DNA of 56,734 bases. It comes from Aridibacter famidurans. GTDB lineage: Bacteria > Acidobacteriota > Blastocatellia > Pyrinomonadales > Pyrinomonadaceae. Shown here piece by piece: positions 17,767-25,799 of this stretch. Position 1 is the first letter of the stretch; each line of letters begins with the position of its first letter. The position numbers were made by a program, and so were the translations under genes. The notes under the pieces are model-generated. The model was not told where the DNA came from. It ran no database searches and saw only the letters and a program-made list of their open reading frames with translations. The stretch lies in NCBI GenBank assembly GCA_024103495.1, contig JAGFIQ010000073.1, forward strand, positions 1 to 56,734. Reading direction: 5' to 3'.

Positions 17767-19077
17767 TCTCAACCTGTACAGCATCCTCGGGAACGGGATC
17801 GTCTCGCGTATGTGTTCGATCCCGCACATCCAGGCGGTGCATCGTTCGATACCCATTCCGAATCCCGCGTGCGGGACCGATCCGAAGCGCCTCAGATCCA
17901 GATACCACTCAAACGATTCCTTCGGCAGTCCGTGTTCTTCGATCTGTTTCTCCAGGAATTCTATGTCGGTCGCCCGCTCTCCGCCGCCTATTATCTCGCC
18001 GTAGCCTTCTGGCGCGAGAAGGTCTACGCCCAGAGCGAGCTCGGGCCTCTCCCTGTCCCTCTCGAAGTAGAATGCCTTGATCGCGGCAGGGAAGTGATGG
18101 ACGAAAACGGGCTTTCCGAACTGCTGGGAAAGAAAGGTCTCGTCCGGAGCCCCGAAATCGCCGCCCCATTCAAACCTGTTCTCCAGTTCGCCGTCCTCGT
18201 GACCCTTCTGGAGCAGTTCGACTGCCTTGTCGTAGTGGATCCTAGGGAACGGAGACGCGATCGATTCAAGCTTCGAGACATCGCGTTCGAGGGTTTCGAG
18301 CTCTTCTTTCCGTTCCTCCAGCACCCTCGATACGATCGCAAGGATAAGGCCCTCGCCAAGGTCCATCATGTCCTCGAGATGCGCGAAGGCGACCTCGGGC
18401 TCGACCATCCAGAATTCGGTCAGATGCCTGCGTGTCTTCGACTTCTCGGCGCGAAACGTAGGCCCGAAAGCGTAGCTCTTTCCGAACGCCGCGGCGGTCG
18501 CCTCGTTGTAGAGCTGCCCGCTCTGGGTCAGGTAAGCCTTGTTGTCCTCGAAGTATTCGACCTCGAACAGTGTGGTCGTTCCCTCGCACGCGGCGGGAGT
18601 GAAGATAGGCGTGTCGGCGAGGATAAAGCCGTTGTCGTCGAAATAATCGCGCGTCGCCTTGATCACCGTGTGCCGGATTCGAAGAACCGCGTGCTGCTTC
18701 TTCGAACGGATCCACAGATGCCTGTTGTCCATCAGGAACTCAGTTCCGTGCTCTTTCGGAGTGATCGGGTAGTCGTGGGCCTCCTGGACCACCTCGACGC
18801 CCGTGACGTCGATCTCTACGCCGATCGGCGATCTGGCGTCTTCCTTCACCTTCCCGCGGACTGTGAGCGACGATTCCTGCCCAAGCGACTTCGCCTGTTC
18901 GAAAGTGTCGTCATCGACATTCCCTTTGAACACCACGCACTGGACGATGCCCGTTCCGTCGCGAAGCTGAAGGAAAACGAGCTTTCCGCTCGAGCGCGAA
19001 TTGTAGAGCCAGCCTTTCAGGACGACATCTTCGCCGATCCTTCCCGAAAGGTCTTCAACATAAGTTTGATCCATCAT
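17761..19077 (-). CDS. asnS: Asparaginyl-tRNA synthetase
   Basis: Class IIb synthetase charging tRNA-Asn, 438 residues. An N-terminal OB-fold anticodon domain (about 1-105, [24 protein letters not shown]) is followed by the catalytic domain: motif 1 region [20 protein letters not shown], motif 2 [21 protein letters not shown], and motif 3 [15 protein letters not shown]. The [11 protein letters not shown] form and the overall length favour AsnRS over AspRS. The start is ATG 19077, which shares a base with the stop of the upstream kinase (TGATG). Its own stop lies in a repeat array. Confidence 0.94.
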   Translation of the reverse strand: MMDQTYVEDLSGRIGEDVVLKGWLYNSRSSGKLVFLQLRDGTGIVQCVVFKGNVDDDTFEQAKSLGQESSLTVRGKVKEDARSPIGVEIDVTGVEVVQEAHDYPITPKEHGTEFLMDNRHLWIRSKKQHAVLRIRHTVIKATRDYFDDNGFILADTPIFTPAACEGTTTLFEVEYFEDNKAYLTQSGQLYNEATAAAFGKSYAFGPTFRAEKSKTRRHLTEFWMVEPEVAFAHLEDMMDLGEGLILAIVSRVLEERKEELETLERDVSKLESIASPFPRIHYDKAVELLQKGHEDGELENRFEWGGDFGAPDETFLSQQFGKPVFVHHFPAAIKAFYFERDRERPELALGVDLLAPEGYGEIIGGGERATDIEFLEKQIEEHGLPKESFEWYLDLRRFGSVPHAGFGMGIERCTAWMCGIEHIRETIPFPRMLYRLRP

Positions 19078-20096
19078 CAATCAAATTTCCCCTGCGCCAC
19101 ACCGATCATCTCGACTATCGCCGGATACCGGCGGATCTTCCTGCAGGTTTCTTCAACAACGCCGAACATAGGGCTGATATACAGCAGGTAGTTCGATCTC
19201 CCGAAATTGCCTGCCTGGTTGGAAAACGTGCCGATCGCCTTCAGGCACCTTTGGATCGCGACCAGATCGAACTCGAACTCGAACGCTTCCGGATCGATGC
19301 TCTCTAGGTCCAGTTTCTCTCTTTCCTTCAGGAGGAGGTCCCGTTTCTCTGCAAGCAGGGGCTTCGATGGCGGCTCCTTGATCCGGTCAAGAAGAAGCGA
19401 AACCAGGTCGTATGCCGCCGACCCGAGCCTCGCGTCCTGATGGTCAATCAGGTAAATAAGCCCGTCATCGGTGAGCATCAGGTTCGAAGCGTGAAAATCC
19501 CTGTGCGCGAGGTATCTGGAATACTCCGCCAATTCTTCGGCAAGCGAAGAGAATTCCTGTCTCACGGAGGTCTCGAGACCTTTGGGGAGCGGCTTCTTCA
19601 GCAAGCTTCCGAAATGGTGATCGAGGAAAAATCCGAGTTCCCATTCAAGCTTCTCGTGGTCGAAACGGAGCCTGTAAGCGATCGAACGGCGTTCGCGAGC
19701 GAGTTCCGTCGCCGCCTGTATTCTCGCAATGAGTGAAACGGCCTGATCTATCAGCCTCACCTTTTGCGCATCAGGTGGGGACTCCAGAACCGTCGAGAGC
19801 AGCCTGTTTCCAAGATCCTGCTGGATCAGGATCCCCGACTCCGGATCCGCCTCGTACACCTCGGCAACGGGAACGCCGGCGGCGGAAAAGAGCGCCGTAG
19901 TGTCCAGCCACGGAAGCTTCTTATCGAATGCCTCCGGATATACGCACGCGACCGCCGGGCGTCCTTCCCACGCGATCCTGAAGTACTTCCGTGCCGAAGC
20001 GTCCGGCGTAAGCGGTTCGATAGAGCCGGGCTGTCCTCTCAAGGACAGAAAGGCCCCGAGTCTCTGTTGCGCGGAATCTTCAGGAGTCTCGTGCAT
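19077..20096 (-). CDS. AmgK-like amino-sugar kinase (aminoglycoside phosphotransferase fold)
   Basis: A 339-residue APH-fold kinase. Catalytic elements are [11 protein letters not shown] (HRD at 198-200, Asn 205) and [10 protein letters not shown] (metal-binding Asp at 218/221). Segments such as [13 protein letters not shown] and [18 protein letters not shown] match the AmgK group, which phosphorylates N-acetylmuramate and GlcNAc at the anomeric position during peptidoglycan recycling. The gene immediately upstream encodes a sugar-1-phosphate nucleotidyltransferase, the expected MurU partner, 11 bp away. Its stop overlaps the asnS start by one base. The sugar substrate is inferred from sequence resemblance and pairing. 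Confidence 0.85.
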   Translation of the reverse strand: MHETPEDSAQQRLGAFLSLRGQPGSIEPLTPDASARKYFRIAWEGRPAVACVYPEAFDKKLPWLDTTALFSAAGVPVAEVYEADPESGILIQQDLGNRLLSTVLESPPDAQKVRLIDQAVSLIARIQAATELARERRSIAYRLRFDHEKLEWELGFFLDHHFGSLLKKPLPKGLETSVRQEFSSLAEELAEYSRYLAHRDFHASNLMLTDDGLIYLIDHQDARLGSAAYDLVSLLLDRIKEPPSKPLLAEKRDLLLKEREKLDLESIDPEAFEFEFDLVAIQRCLKAIGTFSNQAGNFGRSNYLLYISPMFGVVEETCRKIRRYPAIVEMIGVAQGKFD

Positions 20097-20107
20097 CGGC
20101 CGTATGT

Positions 20108-21088
20108 TTATTGCTTCAGCGAAACGATGTAGTTCTCCCCGACAACTTCGCCTTTCAGCGCTTTCTCAGGGATCGCACCCAGGCTTTCAATGATCTCTTT
20201 CCTTACCACGGCGACATCCCGCATCACTTCACCGCTCCGAACGACGACATCGTCCCCGATGATCGATCGTTCGACCGTCGCGCCGTCCTCGATCGTCACG
20301 TTGTCCCAGAGCACCGAATCGTCAAGCTTTGCGTCCTGCGCGATCTTCGGGTTTCGGCCTACGATCATTCGCTCCGAACTGCCGTTGAGAAGTTTCAGGC
20401 TTATCTCAAGGTACCTGGGGATCGTCGAAAGCTCGAACCACCGCGCGTCCGTGATGTGAGCGCCGATGAACTCTCCTTGCTTTATCGCGGGGTTGTAGAA
20501 AGTCGGTACTATGTCGGAATAGACGCCGCGCGGGATGTATTCGAACACTCTCGGCTCGAGAATATGGATCCCTGTGAACATAAGCGGGGCCTCGCCCGTT
20601 CCGTTCGGTTCGGGAAAGCCCCCGAATCCCGTGATCCGCGAGTCTTCGACGTAAACTTCCGAGAACGCTTCGCGGGCTGAATTCTCCTTCAGGACCATCG
20701 TCGCCAGAGCGCCCGACGACCGGTGCGCTTCGATCGCGGCGCTGATATCGATATCCGTGACGATCTTGCCGTTGATTATCAGGAACGTGTCGTCTTCCAG
20801 ATGCTCCCGGGCGTTGTCGAGTGCTCCTGCAGTTCCGAGTATCTTGGGCTGTTCCAGCGTGTAATGGATCTTCACGCCGAATTCGCTGCCGTCGCCCAGG
20901 GCCCGCTTGACAGACTCCGGCTGATGATGAAGATTTACGACCACGTCCTCGATCCCGAATCGGGCGAGGTATTCGGCGACGTAGCCTACAAGAGGCTTGC
21001 CCAGAAGAGGGATCGCCGGCTTTGTGCGATCGATGGTTAAAGGGTACAGCCGCGTGCCGTAGCCCGCGGCCAGGATCATTGCTTTCAT
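20108..21088 (-). CDS. Sugar-1-phosphate nucleotidyltransferase (MurU-like, with C-terminal beta-helix)
   Basis: NTP transferase, 326 residues. The N-terminal catalytic domain shows MILAAGYGTRLYPLT, TKPAIPLLGKPL and FLIINGKIVTDID. From about residue 245 hexapeptide-like repeats (AKLDDSVLWDNVTIEDGATVERSIIGDDVVV) indicate a left-handed beta-helix, absent from the ~220-residue Pseudomonas MurU. Next to an AmgK-like kinase it probably makes UDP-MurNAc or UDP-GlcNAc from the 1-phosphate. Mannose-1-phosphate guanylyltransferase is the alternative. The metal motif reads NGKIVTDID rather than the common NGDxxxD. It is first gene of a three-gene unit ending in asnS. Confidence 0.85.
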   Translation of the reverse strand: MKAMILAAGYGTRLYPLTIDRTKPAIPLLGKPLVGYVAEYLARFGIEDVVVNLHHQPESVKRALGDGSEFGVKIHYTLEQPKILGTAGALDNAREHLEDDTFLIINGKIVTDIDISAAIEAHRSSGALATMVLKENSAREAFSEVYVEDSRITGFGGFPEPNGTGEAPLMFTGIHILEPRVFEYIPRGVYSDIVPTFYNPAIKQGEFIGAHITDARWFELSTIPRYLEISLKLLNGSSERMIVGRNPKIAQDAKLDDSVLWDNVTIEDGATVERSIIGDDVVVRSGEVMRDVAVVRKEIIESLGAIPEKALKGEVVGENYIVSLKQ

Positions 21089-21228
21089 TACAGGATCTTA
21101 TTAATTATTGGGGGACCGGGAACTGGTCCCGTCTTGTATGAACCAAGGTTCAAAGTTACTTATTTTGAGGGCCAATTGCAAACAGGTGGTTTTCGTTCTC
21201 AGGCGTGCTTGAAAAGTCAGTTCAAGCA

Positions 21229-21963
21229 ATGAAAAACAACACGATAGCAGTACTCGGGGGCGACAGGAACACCCGATATGCAGAACGGCTTCGGGGGCTG
21301 GGATACGACATCGTCAATATCCAACTCGTCGAGTATCGCTCGGGGGTGCTTGAGCTCGGGAAGAAACACGAACTTGATCATCCGGAAAGATTCGATCTTC
21401 TGATATTCGCCGATGAAACGGCCGTTGAGTGTGTCGGAGAATTTGTCCGGGAGACGTCGATGGATCCGACAGACTTTGATCAGACGATCACCGTTGCTCT
21501 TGGAGAATCTGTCGCCGACCGCCTCAGGTCTCTGCCGATCCATTCTGATGTGATACCGGCGAAGTCAGACTCCGCCACCGCTTTCGAGTCGATCAGCGCA
21601 TACCTGGGCGGCGAAGAGGCTCTGAATGGCTTGACCGTGCTTCTCGTGGCGGCGGTCGAAACTTCCGCTATTCCGGCCGCTGAGCTTAGAAAGGCCGGCT
21701 GCCTTGTATATACGTTGAAGTTCTCGACGCTCCTGGGAATCGACCTGAGCGCGATGAACAGAATGAAAGCGCTGGTGATAGGTGGCGGGGTCGATCAGGT
21801 CTTCTTCTCTTCAACGCTCGATGTCTTCGAAAGGGGCGTGCTAAAGGAGCGCGGTTTCGACCTCTTCGCAGGAGGCGCGACCGCGGTTTGCGCCGACGAA
21901 CTCACTAAAGCGGCGTTGGAAGAATCGGGCGTGGAATCGCAGAATATAGAGGTATTGCGTTAG
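21229..21963 (+). CDS. Uroporphyrinogen-III synthase-like (HEM4 fold) protein
   Basis: A 244-residue protein with two alpha/beta halves. Segments fit the HemD pattern: FDLLIFADETAVECVGEF at the place of the 'TSxxAV' strand, ITVALGESVADRLRS as the 'vGxxTAxaL' turn, GLTVLLVAAVETSAIPAAEL, and FSSTLDVFERG. HemD cyclises hydroxymethylbilane in tetrapyrrole synthesis, but HEM4 proteins are very divergent and no other haem genes are nearby. ATG 21229 is preferred; GTG 21205 in the same frame would add 8 residues, and neither has a clear ribosome binding site. Followed after 13 bp by the next gene, probably one operon. Confidence 0.7.
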   Translation: MKNNTIAVLGGDRNTRYAERLRGLGYDIVNIQLVEYRSGVLELGKKHELDHPERFDLLIFADETAVECVGEFVRETSMDPTDFDQTITVALGESVADRLRSLPIHSDVIPAKSDSATAFESISAYLGGEEALNGLTVLLVAAVETSAIPAAELRKAGCLVYTLKFSTLLGIDLSAMNRMKALVIGGGVDQVFFSSTLDVFERGVLKERGFDLFAGGATAVCADELTKAALEESGVESQNIEVLR

Positions 21964-21976
21964 AGTAGATCCGCGT

Positions 21977-22852
21977 ATGAACTCCGTGATCCTTTTCTTT
22001 GTCGACGGCCTGGGGATAGGTACCCGCGGAGACGAGAATCCTCTGTGGCAGTGCGACTCGGGGCCTCTCGCGCATTTTGAGGACGAAGATAGCGAGGTCG
22101 AGTTCGGCGGCTTCCTTGCCAGGACCGATGCCACGCTCGGTGTCGAAGGCCGGCCGCAGAGCGCCTCCGGACAAACCACGATCCTGACCGGTGTCAACGC
22201 CCCGGAACGCCTCGGAAGGCACAAGCAGGGTTTCCCGAACGAGCCTCTGAAAGAGATCATCCGGGAACATTCGATATTCAAGCAGCTGAACACAGCGGGC
22301 GCGGTCCCAAGCCTTTTCGCGAACGCTTACACTCCGCAGTTTTTCGAGGGCACACCCCGCTGGAAGTCCGCCACGACCGTCGCGGTCGAATCAGCGGGAA
22401 TTCCTTTCAGAAAGATCCCCGACCTTCTCGGGCGGCGCTCAGTCTTCCACGACTTCACGAACCGAAGCCTGCGCGAGCGCGGATTCGACGTCCCGGAGTT
22501 CTCGCCGGATGACGCGGCGGAGATCCTTTCAGGTCTCGCTGAGGTGAACCGGTTCGTGCTGTACGAACACTTCATCACCGACAAGATCGGCCACGATCAG
22601 GATATGGAACGCGCGAAAGATCATCTTCCCGAGCTCGCGTCGTTCCTTCGCAAGACCGTTAAATACGCTGACCTGAGCCGAACGACGGTCATCTTGACAA
22701 GCGACCACGGCAACGTCGAGAATCTGTCCGTCCGCAACCATACCCTCAACAAGGTGCCGACCGTGATCTGGGGTCGTCTCGCTGAGGAAAGCGCTGATAA
22801 GGTCAAAGACCTTACCGACATCGCGCCGCTTGTGCGCGAACTCCTTGCCTGA
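21977..22852 (+). CDS. Alkaline-phosphatase-superfamily metalloenzyme
   Basis: A 291-residue cytosolic protein of the phosphopentomutase / cofactor-independent phosphoglycerate mutase superfamily. The N-terminal metal site is ILFFVDGLGIG, the central QSASGQTTILTGVNAP supplies the nucleophile Ser/Thr region, and the C-terminal site is ILTSDHGNVENLSVRNHTLNKVP. It is much shorter than phosphopentomutase (~400) or iPGM (~510) and lacks their insertion domains, so the reaction cannot be named. It sits between the HemD-like gene (13 bp) and the UMF1 transporter (1-bp overlap). Confidence 0.85.
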   Translation: MNSVILFFVDGLGIGTRGDENPLWQCDSGPLAHFEDEDSEVEFGGFLARTDATLGVEGRPQSASGQTTILTGVNAPERLGRHKQGFPNEPLKEIIREHSIFKQLNTAGAVPSLFANAYTPQFFEGTPRWKSATTVAVESAGIPFRKIPDLLGRRSVFHDFTNRSLRERGFDVPEFSPDDAAEILSGLAEVNRFVLYEHFITDKIGHDQDMERAKDHLPELASFLRKTVKYADLSRTTVILTSDHGNVENLSVRNHTLNKVPTVIWGRLAEESADKVKDLTDIAPLVRELLA

Positions 22853-24237
22853 TGAAGACTGAGAATCTTCTGAGCGTTCCGAAGAAGAACGACCGACGTG
22901 AGATCTTCGGCTGGCTGATGTACGACTGGGCCAATTCGGCCTTCTACACAACGGTCATAAGCGTTCTTCTGGGGCCGTATCTCACGGCGCTCGCTCAGAA
23001 TGACGTTGGTATGAACGGCGTCGTCTTCAGGCTCGGCTGGCTCGGATCGGTTACCGCCGAATCGCTTGTCCCGTACTCGCTTGCCATTTCCGTCGTCTCG
23101 CAGGTCCTCTTTCTACCGCTGCTCGGCTCGATCGCCGATTACACCCACCTGAAGAAGAAGATGATGGCCTTCTTCTGCTACCTGGGAGTCACGGCGAGCA
23201 GCCTCCTTTTCTTCATCACAGGTGACAACTATCTCCTGGGCTGCGCGCTGATGATCGTGGCGAACATGAGCTTCGCGGCGGCCAATGTGTTCTACAACGC
23301 GTTTCTTGTCGATCTGACGACCGAAGACCAGAGGGACAAGATCTCGAGTTACGGCTTTGCTACGGGTTATCTAGGCGGAGTGATAATGCTCGCCGCAAAC
23401 CTGATCCTCATCGAGTCGGCTGATTCGATCGGGCTTTCAAAGGCGATGGCGGTACGTATCTCGATGCTCACCGCGTCGCTCTGGTGGGGAGCGTTCGGAC
23501 TGATCACGTTCCTGCTCGTGCGTTCGCGAAACCCTACCAAGGTCATACCGGAGGGCAAGCGCCTGGTCGCGATAGGATTCTCAGAGCTGTGGCAGACGCT
23601 GAAAGAGCTTGTCCGTCTGAAGTACACCGCGCTGTTCCTGATCGCTTATCTCTTCTACAACGACGGCATCCAGACGGTGATACTCAACTCGTCGGTCTTT
23701 CTCTCGCAGGAGTTGTTCGTCCGCAACGGGCTCGAGACCGACCAGGCATTCCTTCTGGGGATCTTCATGCTCGCCCAGATATCGGCGCTCGTCGGGTCGC
23801 TTTCGTTCGAAAGGCTCGCGAGGGTGATCGGCGCAAAGTACACGATAATCGTCAGCCTCGGGATCTGGTGCGGGATAGTCATCTTCGCCTATTCAGGACT
23901 CGAAAGCCGTGCGCAGGCGTGGGTGCTCGGCGCTTTCATAGGGCTCGTGCTCGGCAGCGCCCAGGCGCTTTCCCGCTCTCTGTATTCGCAGATGATCCCG
24001 AAAGACAGAGAATCCGCATTCTTCGGGCTCTATGAGATCTCGGAGAAAGGCACTTCCTGGCTTGGAAACTTCGTCTTCGCGGTCGTCGTCGCCTCGACCG
24101 GGTCCTACCGTCAGGCGATCCTCGGCCTGATCTTCTTCTTCGTCGTGGGAATGGTGCTGCTCGTCGTCACGAACACTGCGCGCGCGATCCACGAGGCCGG
24201 AAATCTCACTCCCGAAGAGGCGGCTGAAGAACACTGA
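22852..24237 (+). CDS. UMF1-family MFS transporter (Atg22-like)
   Basis: A 461-residue major-facilitator protein with about 12 membrane helices. The UMF1 hallmark MYDWANSAFYTTVISVLLGPYL lies near residues 23-44. Other family stretches are YGFATGYLGG, FYNDGIQTVI, and ALSRSLYSQMIPKDRESAFFGLYEISEKGTSW at the helix 10-11 loop. Eukaryotic Atg22 exports amino acids from vacuoles; the bacterial substrates are unknown. Its ATG overlaps the stop of the upstream metalloenzyme (TGATG), so the two are coupled and may act on the same metabolite. Confidence 0.93.
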   Translation: MKTENLLSVPKKNDRREIFGWLMYDWANSAFYTTVISVLLGPYLTALAQNDVGMNGVVFRLGWLGSVTAESLVPYSLAISVVSQVLFLPLLGSIADYTHLKKKMMAFFCYLGVTASSLLFFITGDNYLLGCALMIVANMSFAAANVFYNAFLVDLTTEDQRDKISSYGFATGYLGGVIMLAANLILIESADSIGLSKAMAVRISMLTASLWWGAFGLITFLLVRSRNPTKVIPEGKRLVAIGFSELWQTLKELVRLKYTALFLIAYLFYNDGIQTVILNSSVFLSQELFVRNGLETDQAFLLGIFMLAQISALVGSLSFERLARVIGAKYTIIVSLGIWCGIVIFAYSGLESRAQAWVLGAFIGLVLGSAQALSRSLYSQMIPKDRESAFFGLYEISEKGTSWLGNFVFAVVVASTGSYRQAILGLIFFFVVGMVLLVVTNTARAIHEAGNLTPEEAAEEH

Positions 24238-24306
24238 AGGGTTGAGTTAATGCCCGTGTGAAATATAATTGTGCTTTTCCTACCTTTCCTGTCGGGGGAC
24301 TGACAA

Positions 24307-24849
24307 GTGACAATTCCTGATTCCGAGAAGATCGTAACCATATTCGGCGGCTCCAAATGCGGAGAGGATTCCGAGGAATACACCCAGGCGCTCGAGGTCG
24401 GTTCGCTGCTTGCCGAGTCCGGATTTACCATATGCACCGGGGGCTATCTCGGCGTAATGGAAGCCGCCTCCCGAGGCGCCCGCGAGAAAGGCGGCCGCGT
24501 GTTCGGGATCGTTATGAACCAGTTCAAATCCGAACCAAACCGCTATCTGACCGACAAGGTCGCCTCCGACCATTTCTATGACCGCCTTCAAAATCTGATC
24601 ACGCGCTCGGTCGGCTTTATCGCCATCCGCGGCGGGATGGGAACCGTGACGGAGATCTCGCTCGTGTGGAACAAGCTCCAGACGGGCGTCATCGAGAAGC
24701 GGCCGCTCGTTCTGCTCGGAGACTGCTGGCGCTCTGTGGTCGAGACCTGGCAGGAACAGCTCGTCGTGAGCGATGACGACGTCAGGCTCCTGGACTTTGC
24801 AGCAACGGCCGCGCAGGCGGTCGAGATAATAAGATCGCGCACTGCCTGA
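24307..24849 (+). CDS. LOG-family protein (lysine-decarboxylase-like fold)
   Basis: A 180-residue LOG-type protein. Members related to plant LOG cleave cytokinin riboside 5'-monophosphates or related nucleotides to base and ribose-phosphate. A Rossmann start (IVTIFGGSKCGEDSEEYTQA), GGYLGVMEAASRGA, and the active-site segment RGGMGTVTEISLVW are present. The usual PGGxGTxxE has Arg in place of Pro here. Start is GTG 24307 with GGGGG about 8 bases upstream. It is followed closely by the zinc-ribbon AIM24-type protein. The substrate is not determinable from sequence. Confidence 0.88.
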   Translation: MTIPDSEKIVTIFGGSKCGEDSEEYTQALEVGSLLAESGFTICTGGYLGVMEAASRGAREKGGRVFGIVMNQFKSEPNRYLTDKVASDHFYDRLQNLITRSVGFIAIRGGMGTVTEISLVWNKLQTGVIEKRPLVLLGDCWRSVVETWQEQLVVSDDDVRLLDFAATAAQAVEIIRSRTA

Positions 24850-24877
24850 AAGCGGCAGTCGCCGGAGAATCCCATCT

Positions 24878-25753
24878 ATGCAATGCCCTAAATGCACTGT
24901 TGAAATACGTTCCGATTCGAAGTTCTGCGGAAGCTGCGGATACAGGATCGAAGATGAAGATCCCCTCGGCCCCGGTTTCGCGGCGAGTTCGGCTCCGCCG
25001 CCCGGCGGGCCGAACGAGGCGTTCCACTTCGACGAGGATGGTCGCGGCAGCGGCCGCGGATACACCTGGCAGATCGAACACCAGGGTGCGTTCGCACTCG
25101 CCGTTGTGAAACTCGCCGCGGAGCAGGGGATCTCCGCAGAGGCGGGAGCGATGGTCTCAATGTCGCAGAACATCGATCTTCACTCTGAACTGAAGGGCGG
25201 CGTGATCGGCGCTCTGAAGAGATTCGGCGGCGGGGAATCTGCATTCGTTTCGACATTTACTGCCAAGGGCGGCCCGGGCGAGGTCACCTTCGCCCCGGGG
25301 GCTCCCGGCGACATCGTGGGTATCGAGCTGAGGAACCAGGCGTTCCTGGTCCAGTCAAGCTCGTATCTCGCGGGCGATTCGTCGCTTGCGGTGGAGACCA
25401 AGTTCGGCGGGATGAAATCGTTCCTAGGCGGCGAGGGACTGTTCCTGCTCCACGTGTCCGGGGAGGGCCTCTTGTTTGTATCTTCGTTCGGGGCGATCCA
25501 TCGAAGGGTCCTCAAACCCGGCGAGCAGTACGTTGTGGACACGGGACATCTGGTAGCGTGGGAGGCGGCGATGGAATACAACATTAGAAAGGCCGCGAAA
25601 AGCGGCTTCTTCAGATCGATGCTCAGCGGTGAAGGGCTTGTGGCCGAATTCCGCGGTCCCGGCGAGATCCTTATCCAGACACGAAATCTGAGAGCCTTCG
25701 CAGGCTTGCTCAAGCCGTTCTTCCCGAGTCAGGGCGGCAGTTTTTCAAGCTGA
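24878..25753 (+). CDS. AIM24/TIGR00266-family protein with N-terminal zinc ribbon
   Basis: A 291-residue protein. Residues 1-22 form a zinc ribbon (MQCPKCTVEIRS, FCGSCG). A linker rich in Pro and Gly follows, then the AIM24 double beta-helix-like domain (about 65-285) with YTWQIEHQGAFALAVVKL, GAMVSMSQNIDL, LFLLHVSGEGLLFVSSFG and YVVDTGHLVAWEAAMEYN. AIM24 in yeast is a mitochondrial protein linked to inner-membrane organisation; bacterial versions have no firm role. GGAGAAT lies 9 bases before the ATG. Probably in one unit with the LOG gene (28-bp gap). Confidence 0.9.
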   Translation: MQCPKCTVEIRSDSKFCGSCGYRIEDEDPLGPGFAASSAPPPGGPNEAFHFDEDGRGSGRGYTWQIEHQGAFALAVVKLAAEQGISAEAGAMVSMSQNIDLHSELKGGVIGALKRFGGGESAFVSTFTAKGGPGEVTFAPGAPGDIVGIELRNQAFLVQSSSYLAGDSSLAVETKFGGMKSFLGGEGLFLLHVSGEGLLFVSSFGAIHRRVLKPGEQYVVDTGHLVAWEAAMEYNIRKAAKSGFFRSMLSGEGLVAEFRGPGEILIQTRNLRAFAGLLKPFFPSQGGSFSS

Positions 25754-25759
25754 TAAATG

Positions 25760-25781
25760 GCGGCCGGGATCGACCGGCCGC
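25760..25781 (+). other. Perfect GC hairpin between AIM24-type gene and ptsI
   Basis: GCGGCCGG (25760-25767) and CCGGCCGC (25774-25781) form an 8-bp stem around a 6-nt loop, 19 bases before the ptsI ATG. There is no T-run, so it is not a standard terminator. It may attenuate or space the two genes. Confidence 0.6.
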
Positions 25782-25799
25782 GTCCGACTTCCATTCCCT

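Noticed and set aside
17812..19191. 459-residue open frame opposite asnS
   Set aside because: Mirror frame of a well-supported synthetase; no domain, and composition follows the antisense of asnS codons.
19077..20096. Aminoglycoside resistance gene
   Set aside because: APH fold, but sequence and the neighbouring nucleotidyltransferase point to AmgK-type sugar kinase.
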